Shown here piece by piece: positions 18,801 to 26,093 of a stretch of DNA of 64,000 bases. Position numbers and translations under genes: made by a program. Every line of letters begins with the position of its first letter. Positions within the stretch are counted from its first letter, which is position 1. Below the pieces are notes generated by a model that saw only the letters and a list, made by a program, of their open reading frames with translations, ran no database searches and was not told the origin of the DNA. The stretch is from Vibrio bivalvicida (GTDB lineage Bacteria > Pseudomonadota > Gammaproteobacteria > Enterobacterales > Vibrionaceae): contig NZ_LLEI02000053.1 of the NCBI RefSeq assembly GCF_001399455.2, positions 230,241 to 294,240 on the forward strand. The letters are read 5' to 3'.

Positions 18801-20646
18801 TCAGAACTGGATTCAGCGAGTTAGGGATGATAAGTCAGGTGCAAGTGCTGCCCGCGCTTTTGCACAATCTTGGAAAAACGAACATTCGCCACAATTGTCA
18901 CCTTTGTTGAAGAGAGCTCGTATCCAAGGGGAATTCAATAAAGGCTTCCCAGTTCAAGCTCGTTTATATCAGGGTGATGTAGACAATGGCTTTTCCGATT
19001 TCGCAAAAATGTTCGATAACAATGTGGAGTCGGTTAAATCGAGCGATATCGGCTTCAGCCGTTTATTAGTTGACAGTAGAGGGGATGGGGTTTCTTGGAA
19101 GCCATTTGACGAATGGATTTCCCCAAACAAAACCAATCGAATTACGCCTTTTACACGTGTTAAGGTTCAGATTGTATTATCAAGTAATGCCTCTAAATCC
19201 AAGAAAAAGATATTTAAGACAACGCTGCAATACTGCTGTGAACGGTCGCTTTGGGACTTTAAAGGACCAAGCTTTGAAGTTCTGATGGCGCCGAGAAAAG
19301 CGGATGACTTAACCTTGTGCGGAAGCAACGATAAGCTAAAAGGTTATTTTAACCAACACGCAATTGAAGAACATCTAACATGTGTTGAGTTTGAGCCAAC
19401 ATATTGGTTCGGCGAGTATGAAATCCCTGGCCTTAAACCGTTGTACTCAAATTACGAGTTGCAAGACTTTGATAAGTGGAAACAAAGTGGAGAAGCTCGT
19501 TCAATGCAATACTATTTCACTGCTGATGGGAGTACGCTATCGCTAGCAGGAACTGACGAGCGGTTAACCATGTTTAACTATGGTGTCGATGATAATAATA
19601 CCTATGGTAAGCAATGCCACCTGAATAGTGACGGTGAAGTCGAGGTTGATGGTCTACCTCTCGTTTTATACGATGGTTTGGCGAATAGGCAAGTAGTGAT
19701 TAACGAATATGATTTACTCATCGAAGAGTTTGTTAAAAGTGCTTCTGCTAAAAAATCTGAAGGTATTGCACCGTATCTAAAAGGTGATGTTTCGAGCTTT
19801 AGTGCGGTTTCGAAAGGGAGTGGGTTTGAGTGGTTTGATGAGAAAGCACCAAAATCCTCTGTACTTGATTGGTCTAATGATAAACCAGTTACTATTTATG
19901 TCGCTTTACTTTCCGAAGGCGGCGAAAAAGAGACATATAGGCGTATGATGGGAGAGAGCTATCAGGTGCCAATGCGCTTATCTTTGTCGATTGAAGAGCA
20001 AGAGTCGATGTTTTCAAAAGACACGACTGAAGGGCCGAGTTTCTTCGGTACACTGCTAGAAGTTGGTGAATATACTTATAAAAAAGAAGTCCCTTCTCCT
20101 TATGCAAAAGTAGAAATCAAAGAGGTCAATTTCACTGATACTAACACCGAACTTGCATCTGGGTTGGGATCTTTTGTGAAAGAGTTTCAGGCGAAAGTTA
20201 ATGCAGAACCCAATAGATACCTAGATCCATTTAGTGACCGTAGGACTCTGCATATCGTTAAGTTTGAGCTCAGATATACCTCTCCAACAGGACGAAGAGT
20301 TCCGACATTGAGACCGTTTGGTCCAATTTTGGACAAGAAAAAAGCCGTGTTTTTACCAGTGCATATTGCTGTCTCATCGTTATCACAAATGGGGCTTGCG
20401 CCAGATGTAGGTATCTATCCACTAAAACAGGCCCAAAAGCTGTCTGTTCAGGGTGGACAAGAATATAGTACAAAAGGTATGCCTTGGATGGAGATTGAGC
20501 GCGATGTTTCTCGAATGAATGATTCTGCGTTTCTCTATTGGCAGAAAGAGTTAGCGAATGACTCAACGAAAAGAAAAGAGTGGATAGAGGACTGGATCAC
20601 CAAAGAGCCGATGAATGTAGCTGCTCCCCTGCCGAAAACAGTATAA
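15871..20646 (+). CDS. 1591-residue protein with an internal OmpA-like domain
   Basis: The ATG at 15871 overlaps the upstream stop and has AAGGGGGGTGAG just before it; a GTG one codon earlier is the alternative. No signal peptide is visible. Residues about 645-770 are an OmpA/MotB-like peptidoglycan-binding domain (VSIEGHAGRIGSSDANDLVAANRAETV, ending DRRVEVRLI). It is followed by a hydrophobic helical segment near 805-845 and a charged helical region. The flanking N- and C-terminal regions match nothing I recognise. An OmpA-like domain in the middle of a large protein without a secretion signal is unusual. It could be a T6SS cargo that acts in the target periplasm, or a structural partner of the two upstream lipoproteins. 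No immunity-like gene follows. A terminator lies 3 bp after the stop. Confidence 0.85.
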   Translation: MVDVCTYDKPMYLLGAYFQGEDTGLGREFSNWNTVSDLTSVDEVKNVRPLPFTPILIDALAQDSVTLPRFWGSDQYGRLCNLSYLSEAIEGESQVLLRHNSPITTIDINQSYEMLFPPTNLIGQLAQNSSSITEIKESVKSLYTKMNPALNKPRLFKPSKISVKQLAKPYTHEHGQSLTQEEENYNQWYADILSSDVEFIEGFVVPSVNTISIVFSSDIYIGAEVSLVKYRSTLGSQQETSEIVLERGIVRQPTFDDENRGSQAYKNTLPSVTINLPSVIKPAKSESSTEDNHIVLGDGFYGLRVQFYVQDYLTANERLKNEVPEVIKSGRLRFERNKSSEVTGVADQDCYTYELNEKVTFKSISGYGKLAIVCGDMISLEECLFYQYPQALPSNYSELMTKTGKSVPLSGTGVNTLGLASAIKKNAESLAEGFLMGGNPFSENLKATMFSVSKGIWSDIEQKKLPDLMTSSVALAFGLSAFKESRKELTKAIRFANKGLDFNQAAALAFRKSGMNISFIKRELDVIKANLITGTFSENSTRLARSWFNGSVMEKMNRAFPILESGSSLVDLYDLVQKENELEKKSLEAKEDFDAISHSYLQSISVIKAYQEWAQALDDAKNVINGSDGEEIAHIVEDSQGLAIHINFKFNEWQHGNEHGKLRTDIKQVCKNLSQLMLDNPSYKVSIEGHAGRIGSSDANDLVAANRAETVTNAITSIDSSLEERVYTASYGNTQPLTADSTKSDMSQTGDSAPAALDRRVEVRLIIPNYQVVLPPSRSGMVELEKARQLKQALDVGLDDTQKAQVAAVLTTLSGFAMFTPLAPLAAGILYLKSGAELADCALSVLDELITEKAYSDFKGRFQNIDQLNQLGKIHIRVLQQYRDLKVTIERSEIKTRDEVESHLKNKETVQELQKRFLLRALALNGLVELLARISLWNPNVSKLQGLLEEYRVKDYIDVYVINDNWEAPLSNYNTMAQNWIQRVRDDKSGASAARAFAQSWKNEHSPQLSPLLKRARIQGEFNKGFPVQARLYQGDVDNGFSDFAKMFDNNVESVKSSDIGFSRLLVDSRGDGVSWKPFDEWISPNKTNRITPFTRVKVQIVLSSNASKSKKKIFKTTLQYCCERSLWDFKGPSFEVLMAPRKADDLTLCGSNDKLKGYFNQHAIEEHLTCVEFEPTYWFGEYEIPGLKPLYSNYELQDFDKWKQSGEARSMQYYFTADGSTLSLAGTDERLTMFNYGVDDNNTYGKQCHLNSDGEVEVDGLPLVLYDGLANRQVVINEYDLLIEEFVKSASAKKSEGIAPYLKGDVSSFSAVSKGSGFEWFDEKAPKSSVLDWSNDKPVTIYVALLSEGGEKETYRRMMGESYQVPMRLSLSIEEQESMFSKDTTEGPSFFGTLLEVGEYTYKKEVPSPYAKVEIKEVNFTDTNTELASGLGSFVKEFQAKVNAEPNRYLDPFSDRRTLHIVKFELRYTSPTGRRVPTLRPFGPILDKKKAVFLPVHIAVSSLSQMGLAPDVGIYPLKQAQKLSVQGGQEYSTKGMPWMEIERDVSRMNDSAFLYWQKELANDSTKRKEWIEDWITKEPMNVAAPLPKTV

Positions 20647-20648
20647 AA

Positions 20649-20676
20649 GAAAACCGCCCTCGGGCGGTTTTTCTTT
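20649..20676. terminator. Bidirectional terminator between the 1591-residue gene and vasH
   Basis: AAACCGCC and GGCGGTTT (20651-20658 with 20663-20670) close on a CTCG loop. They are flanked by TTTTTCTTTTC on the right and, on the other strand, by TTTTCTTTT. It can therefore end both the rightward operon and leftward vasH transcription. Confidence 0.88.
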
Positions 20677-20704
20677 TCTTATCAATGCAAACTGAAGTAA
20701 GATT

Positions 20705-20753
20705 TTCTCGCTTCTCGCTTCTCGCTTCTCGCTTCTCGCTTCTCGCTTCTCGC
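20705..20753. repeat. Seven-copy heptanucleotide repeat next to the vasH stop codon
   Basis: TTCTCGC is repeated seven times without a mismatch (49 bp), ending at the base before the TAA stop of vasH (20754-20756). On the vasH strand it reads GCGAGAA times seven in the 3' untranslated region. It is a simple-sequence tract able to change copy number. Because it is outside the coding frame, it cannot switch vasH by frameshift. Confidence 0.95.
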
Positions 20754-22382
20754 TTAACCCGCAGCAGAAATATCGTATTTCTTCATCTTGTGGTTAAGTG
20801 TACTCAAAGGTAAAGACAGTTGCTCAGCAGCGCGCTTAGTGTGCCAGTTACAAGCATTTAAGCAGTCTAAAATGACCGTGCGCTCGTATTGGCTGACCAC
20901 TTCCTTAAGGCCCTTTGCCCCATCTTCTGAGTCAGCGTGTACGGGTTCATAAGAAGATTGCACTAAAGGTGGTGCTTCAACTTCAACAGCTACGCTTACC
21001 TGTTCTTCTGGGATTTGCTCACCAAATTCAATATGAGTAATGGTTTCGAAATCAGACAGCAGAACAGAACGCTCGATAATGTTCTTCAGCTCACGCACGT
21101 TACCGGGGTATGTGTAAGCCAGAAGCTGCTTACGAACGTTGGCACTTAGCCCAGGCGCTTGTGGTAAACCTAGTGTGTTGGTGGTGTGCTGAACGAAGTG
21201 CTCCGCAAGAGGAATGATATCCGACTTACGTGCCCTCAGTGGTGGCAAGGTAATCGGGAACACATTTAAGCGATAAAACAAGTCGGCACGGAACCCGCCA
21301 TCTTTGATTTGCTGCATTAGATTACAGTGTGTCGCTGCGATAACACGAACATCCACTTCAATCTCTTTGCTAGCACCCACAGGGCGAACTTTACGTTCTT
21401 GCAGAACACGGAGCAGCTTGGCTTGCAATAGCATTGGCATGTCGCCAATCTCATCCAAGAAAAGTGTGCCGCCGTTTGCTGCTTCAAACAGGCCAACCTT
21501 GTCTTTGTCCGCACCTGTGAAAGAGCCTTTTTTATGGCCGAACAGCTCTGATTCCAATAATTGTTCTGGAATCGCAGCACAGTTTTGCACAATCAAGGGC
21601 TGCTCTGCGCGGTTGGAGTTATCGTGAATGTATTTGGCGATCACCTCTTTACCTGCACCTGTTTCTCCGCGTAAGAGCACATCGACAGGTAGCGATAACA
21701 CTTTATCAAGTCGAGCCAGCACGTTAAGCATTTCATCGCTCTCTGCAATCGGCCCTTGATAGGTTTTCTGAGTACGCTTTTTAAGTTGAGTGTTCTCACG
21801 CACCAAAGCCTGGTTATCGGCACTTAGGTTCTTAATGACTTGGCCGTACTGCTCTAACCACACCGCTTGGCGAATATTGCTCGCTGCCATGCGACAAAAC
21901 TCCGTCAGCGCGGCTTCATTATCAATAACGCTTAAATCCATTAATACCAACAGGCCAATAGTTTTACTTTCACTGTCGATAAGTGGCCAGGCGAGTAGGT
22001 TTTCGCTCTTTAACCCTAGCGTTTGCTCTGCCTGGTAAATACTGTCACAGTCGTAGCCGTTGTACTTGTACAGTTCATTGATTAACACCACTTCACCATT
22101 GCGAATTGCAAAGTTAAACGGGTCGTTTTCACTGGCAGAATCAAGCTGAAGTGCATCCCAAGGGTGGGAGACAATCGTTTTATCACTGTGATGAGCAGTA
22201 CTCGGAATCAACGCCTGTCCAGTTTGGTCCAAAACATAAATGATACCGTGCTTGGCGAAGGTCATTTGCCTCGCGGCAGTTAAGACGGCATCTAATGTTT
22301 GAGTTAACTGGCTGCGATCAGCCAAAGACTGGCTGATCGCAAGTAGTGCGTTGCTTAGTTCGCTATGGTTAGCTGAACGCAT
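20754..22382 (-). CDS. vasH: VasH-type sigma-54-dependent activator of the T6SS
   Basis: This bacterial enhancer-binding protein has an N-terminal GAF domain (about residues 10-170), a central AAA+ domain and a C-terminal Fis-type helix-turn-helix (KRAAEQLSLPLSTLNHKMKK). Visible AAA+ motifs are Walker A GETGAGKE (239-246), the sigma-54 contact loop as GSFTGA instead of GAFTGA (286-291), and Walker B TLFLDEIG (306-313). The start at 22382 is preferred because AAGGAA lies about 10 nt upstream. A longer frame to 22436 lacks a ribosome site and overlaps clpV more. It overlaps the end of clpV by 14 bp, so the two are coupled. In V. cholerae VasH activates hcp operons; a matching -24/-12-like element precedes hcp here. 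Confidence 0.93.
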   Translation of the reverse strand: MRSANHSELSNALLAISQSLADRSQLTQTLDAVLTAARQMTFAKHGIIYVLDQTGQALIPSTAHHSDKTIVSHPWDALQLDSASENDPFNFAIRNGEVVLINELYKYNGYDCDSIYQAEQTLGLKSENLLAWPLIDSESKTIGLLVLMDLSVIDNEAALTEFCRMAASNIRQAVWLEQYGQVIKNLSADNQALVRENTQLKKRTQKTYQGPIAESDEMLNVLARLDKVLSLPVDVLLRGETGAGKEVIAKYIHDNSNRAEQPLIVQNCAAIPEQLLESELFGHKKGSFTGADKDKVGLFEAANGGTLFLDEIGDMPMLLQAKLLRVLQERKVRPVGASKEIEVDVRVIAATHCNLMQQIKDGGFRADLFYRLNVFPITLPPLRARKSDIIPLAEHFVQHTTNTLGLPQAPGLSANVRKQLLAYTYPGNVRELKNIIERSVLLSDFETITHIEFGEQIPEEQVSVAVEVEAPPLVQSSYEPVHADSEDGAKGLKEVVSQYERTVILDCLNACNWHTKRAAEQLSLPLSTLNHKMKKYDISAAG

Positions 22383-25053
22383 AGGTGAGAGTTCCTTGCT
22401 CATCGACAGAGACTGCGATTTGCGTGTGTGAATCATCCTTGTCGTGCACCAGCAACTGAGTAGATAGCTGAGGCAGCAACTGGCGGTTAATTACTGCATC
22501 AATGTTACGTGCACCGGTTTCAGCAAGGCGACAGTTACCTAATACGAACTCAACTAAACTCTCTTCGTAGCTCAAAGACAACTTATGGTGGCTTTGTAGA
22601 CGCTCAGAGACTTTATTCAGTTTGTGATGAATGATTTCTGTCATCGCTTCATCAGACAGTGGTACGAATGGCAATACAGACATACGGGCCAACAGCGCTG
22701 GTTTGAAATGCTGGTTCAACGTAGGACGAATCGCTTCAGCAATGATGTTGGCATCGATGTCTTTCGACTGATGAACCAAAGACTCAATTTCATGCGTAGC
22801 GAGGTTACTGGTCATGATGATCAGTGTGTTCTTAAAGTCGATAGTACGACCTTCACCGTCGTTCAACGTACCCTTGTCGAACACTTGATAGAACAAGTTA
22901 AGAACTTCAGGATCTGCTTTTTCGACTTCATCTAGCAGAACCACAGAGTAAGGGCGTTGACGAACGGCTTCTGTCAGCATGCCACCTTCACCGTAACCTA
23001 CGTAGCCCGGAGGTGAGCCAATCAGGCGAGATACCGTGTGCTTCTCTTGGAATTCCGACATGTTAATGGTGGTCATAAAGCGCTCACCACCAAACATTTG
23101 ATCGGCAATCGCACGCGCAGTTTCAGTTTTACCTACGCCGCTTGGACCTACAAGCAGGAACACACCAGTTGGTGCATCTGGGTTACCTAGGCCAGCTTTA
23201 GCCGTTTGAATACCTTCTGAAAGGGCATCAATGGCAAACTCTTGGCCTTTAATGGCTTGAGTTAGGCTGTCTTTTAGCTTGAGTGTGGTTTCTGCTTCGT
23301 CTTGAAGCATCTTACCCATAGGGATACCCGTCCAATCTGAAATAACATGGCTTACTTCATCTGGGCCCACTTCAAAGTGAACAAGCGGGTTACCGCCACG
23401 AATGGCTTCCAGCTGTTCTTGGCAGGCTGAAATAGCAATGCGAACCGCTTCTTCATCCATTTCTGCGTATGGAGAAACTTCTAGCTCAGCCTCTGACTCT
23501 TCATCAGCTGCTATTTCCTCTTGTTCAGATTCACCACTAACCAGTGCATGAAGGCGAGAACGCAGGGCAATCATCTGTTGGATTTGCTCTTTCTCTTTGT
23601 GCCATTGTGTTTCTTGCTCTGCTAATTCTTCTTTTGTTGCGTCCATCGCCAGTTTTAGATCTGGAATGTTAGCAAGACTGTGCTTGTCGCCAGTTTGTTG
23701 CAGTGCGTCACGTTCAAGCGCTTCAAGTTCGCGCTGCTGAGCTGCTAGCTCTTGCTGAAGTGTTTCTACAGAAGCGGGAATGGCATTCAGGCTGATGTTG
23801 ACTCGTGCACATGCCGTATCTAACACGTCAATGGCTTTGTCTGGTAGTTGACGGCCAGAGATATAACGAGCAGAAAGCGCTGCCGCTGCGGTGATCGCAT
23901 CGTCACGAACGTAAACGTTATGCGATTTCTCATACGCAGGGCGCAGACCACGAATGATCAAAGCCGCTTGTTCTGGAGAAGGCTCATCAAGCTTAACAAG
24001 TTGGAAACGACGCGCCAACGCTGGATCTTTTTCAAAGTACTTCTTGTACTCAGACCATGTTGTTGCAGCAATCGTCTTTACTTCGCCACGCGCTAGTGCA
24101 GGTTTTAGTAAGTTTGCCGCATCGCTTCCACCTGCCTGATTACCACCACCAACAAGTGTGTGTGCTTCATCAATAAACAAGATGATTGGTGTTGGCGAGT
24201 TTTTTACTTCATCTAACACTGCATTTAAGCGCTTTTCAAATTCGCCTTTTACGCTTGCGCCCGCTTGAAGAAGCCCCATATCAAGGCCGTAAAGTTCAAC
24301 GCCTTTTAGGTTGTCTGGCACATCGCCTTGGACGATTTTAAGTGCTAAACCTTCTACTACAGCGGTTTTACCTACACCCGGTTCACCTACCGCGATTGGG
24401 TTGTTTTTACGGCGACGTGCAAGAATATCAACGATTTGACGAATTTCTTGGTCACGACAGAAAACAGGATCGATTTCGCCTTTACGCGCTTTACCTGTGA
24501 AATCAGTGGTGAACTTGCTCAATGCAGAGCCATCTTCACGAGCTTGAGTATTCTCAGATGTGGCCACCTGAGCTTCAAGAGAATGAGTGGTCAGTTCTGC
24601 AAAGTTACGCTTTAGGCTGTCTGGGTTTACGGCTTCTAAAATAGAAGCGTATCCGTGTTGTCCGTATCGTAAAGGGTTACTGACCAGTGTTAAAAGCAAA
24701 GCACCAGAGCGGATCTGTGTTTCAGAAAGATCTAAAGAAGAAACCAGCCAGCTTTCTTGAAGCCACTCAATCAGCAAAGCAGAAAAAACGGGCTTACTGC
24801 CATTTCCGTTGGAATTGCTGTCGAGAGATGAACGAACTGATTGTCTTAATAAATTCTCAGAACAATCAAAATGACTTAATAAGACGTCAAAATCACTATT
24901 TGGCCTTTCTAATAGACTCAGTAGGTAATGTTCAATTTGAACTTCGTTTGCTTTTTCAGAGACCGCTAGCGCAGCTGCATCTTCTAATGCGACTTTTGCT
25001 ATTGGGTGTAGACGTTGAATTAATGAAGAAAGATTTATATTAATCATGGTCAT
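22369..25053 (-). CDS. clpV: T6SS sheath-recycling ATPase ClpV (TssH)
   Basis: This 894-residue ClpB-type AAA+ protein has an N-terminal ClpN domain (about 1-150) that binds contracted sheath. It has a first ATPase domain with Walker A GEPGVGKT (223-230), a central coiled coil (about 420-530) and a second ATPase domain with GPSGVGKT near residue 635. ClpV unfolds contracted TssB/TssC sheath for reuse. The start may be ATG 25053 or ATG 25047; neither has a strong ribosome site. It is transcribed away from hcp, sharing the 450-bp intergenic region, and leads into vasH. Confidence 0.96.
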   Translation of the reverse strand: MTMININLSSLIQRLHPIAKVALEDAAALAVSEKANEVQIEHYLLSLLERPNSDFDVLLSHFDCSENLLRQSVRSSLDSNSNGNGSKPVFSALLIEWLQESWLVSSLDLSETQIRSGALLLTLVSNPLRYGQHGYASILEAVNPDSLKRNFAELTTHSLEAQVATSENTQAREDGSALSKFTTDFTGKARKGEIDPVFCRDQEIRQIVDILARRRKNNPIAVGEPGVGKTAVVEGLALKIVQGDVPDNLKGVELYGLDMGLLQAGASVKGEFEKRLNAVLDEVKNSPTPIILFIDEAHTLVGGGNQAGGSDAANLLKPALARGEVKTIAATTWSEYKKYFEKDPALARRFQLVKLDEPSPEQAALIIRGLRPAYEKSHNVYVRDDAITAAAALSARYISGRQLPDKAIDVLDTACARVNISLNAIPASVETLQQELAAQQRELEALERDALQQTGDKHSLANIPDLKLAMDATKEELAEQETQWHKEKEQIQQMIALRSRLHALVSGESEQEEIAADEESEAELEVSPYAEMDEEAVRIAISACQEQLEAIRGGNPLVHFEVGPDEVSHVISDWTGIPMGKMLQDEAETTLKLKDSLTQAIKGQEFAIDALSEGIQTAKAGLGNPDAPTGVFLLVGPSGVGKTETARAIADQMFGGERFMTTINMSEFQEKHTVSRLIGSPPGYVGYGEGGMLTEAVRQRPYSVVLLDEVEKADPEVLNLFYQVFDKGTLNDGEGRTIDFKNTLIIMTSNLATHEIESLVHQSKDIDANIIAEAIRPTLNQHFKPALLARMSVLPFVPLSDEAMTEIIHHKLNKVSERLQSHHKLSLSYEESLVEFVLGNCRLAETGARNIDAVINRQLLPQLSTQLLVHDKDDSHTQIAVSVDEQGTLTYAFS

Positions 25054-25242
25054 ATTGTTAGTTAGAGGAATGAAATAGCCTCCATTATACTAAAATTGAT
25101 ATTTATCTTTTTTTATTGTGATATTTTACCTAGCGTTTTTTGGTCACTTTAATACGGTCAACAGGGTGTTTGATTAAAATATTTTCTCTGTGATTGTTAT
25201 TATGAATATATTTCTGGTTGTTTTGACTAAAGTGGTAGTTTA

Positions 25243-25269
25243 ATTAACTTAATTTGATTAAAAGTTAAT
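25243..25269. promoter_or_regulatory. Candidate VasH enhancer site upstream of hcp
   Basis: ATTAACTT (25243-25250) and AAGTTAAT (25262-25269) form perfect 8-bp arms with an 11-nt spacer. The dyad is about 145 bp upstream of the candidate sigma-54 promoter, a usual enhancer distance. The same TTAACTTAAT sequence occurs twice in the other main T6SS control region (46352 and, inverted, 46406). That it binds VasH is inference. Confidence 0.4.
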
Positions 25270-25413
25270 GGTTATTTTCACTTTCGAGAATGAAGTCAAT
25301 TTATTACTATTGGATTCCAATTTTTTGTTTATTTAACCAATAAGTTGTAATTAATAAACTAGATATTAATGGTGGTTTTTATCTAAGTGCTTGTATTTAA
25401 AGGGTTTGTGAAG

Positions 25414-25430
25414 TTGGCATGGAGTTTGAA
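25414..25430 (+). promoter_or_regulatory. Candidate sigma-54 promoter of hcp
   Basis: TTGGCATGGAGTTTGAA has the GG doublet at 25416-25417 and, at the required 10-nt spacing, GA in place of GC at 25428-25429. The -24 half is strong and the -12 half is imperfect. It faces hcp, whose start is 72 bp downstream. The neighbouring vasH gene encodes a sigma-54 activator. No better GG-N10-GC match exists in 25054-25502. Confidence 0.5.
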
Positions 25431-25502
25431 TAGTAGTAATCAGTCGCGGTGATAAGCGATTTGGTGATTTAACAAATTTAGATTTTAAAAAAGGAAATAG
25501 CG

Positions 25503-26021
25503 ATGCCAACTCCAGCATATATGTCTATCAACGGTGAAACTCAAGGTCACATTACTAAAGATACTTACTCTGCAGATTCTGTAGGTAACACTTGGCAAGA
25601 AGCTCACGTTGATGAGTTCCTAGTGCAAGAGCTTGACCACGTGCTAACTGTTCCACGTGACCCACAAAGTGGCCAGCCTACAGGTCAACGTGTACACCGC
25701 CCAGTAGTTGTAACTAAAGTACAAGACCGTTCTTCTCCGCTTCTATTCAACGCGCTAGTGTCTGGCGAGAAGCTACCTGAGTGTGTAATCCGTTTCTACC
25801 GTACATCAGTTCAAGGTAAGCAAGAGCATTACTACTCAATCAAACTGATTGATGCACTACTAGTTGATGTTCAAACTCGTATGAACCACTGTCAAGACGC
25901 AGCAACTGCTGACCGTGTGACTGAAGAAGTGCTTAAGTTCACTTACCGCGCAATTGAAGTTACTCACGAAAACTGTGGTACAGCGGGTAACGACGACTGG
26001 CGTGCTCCACGCGAAGCTTAA
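25503..26021 (+). CDS. hcp: T6SS tube protein Hcp (TssD)
   Basis: This 172-residue Hcp-family protein begins MPTPAYMSINGETQGHI. It contains the typical HEAHVDEF-like and TKVQDRSSPLLFNALVSGEKLPE segments and ends in a beta-rich tail with FTYRAIEVTHENCGTAG. Hexameric Hcp rings stack into the inner tube that is shot out with VgrG. AGGA at 25492-25495 is the ribosome site. Codon use is strongly biased toward common codons, as expected for an abundant protein. A stable hairpin separates it from vgrG and probably protects or limits the message. Confidence 0.97.
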   Translation: MPTPAYMSINGETQGHITKDTYSADSVGNTWQEAHVDEFLVQELDHVLTVPRDPQSGQPTGQRVHRPVVVTKVQDRSSPLLFNALVSGEKLPECVIRFYRTSVQGKQEHYYSIKLIDALLVDVQTRMNHCQDAATADRVTEEVLKFTYRAIEVTHENCGTAGNDDWRAPREA

Positions 26022-26042
26022 TCGCTTTTCGTGTAAAGATTC

Positions 26043-26064
26043 AGGGCCAACGTATGTTGGCCCT
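26043..26064 (+). promoter_or_regulatory. Stable hairpin between hcp and vgrG
   Basis: AGGGCCAAC (26043-26051) pairs with GTTGGCCCT (26056-26064) over a GTAT loop. It begins 21 bp after the hcp stop and is followed by AATTCCATTATTT rather than a clean T run. It is therefore likely a partial terminator or 3' stabiliser, giving more Hcp than VgrG. Confidence 0.65.
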
Positions 26065-26093
26065 AATTCCATTATTTGTATCAGGTAAAAGAT

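Noticed and set aside
15871..20646. Calling the 1591-residue protein a MIX-type or Rhs effector
   Set aside because: No MIX motif, no RHS/YD repeats, no toxin motif and no following immunity gene were seen; only the OmpA-like domain is supported.
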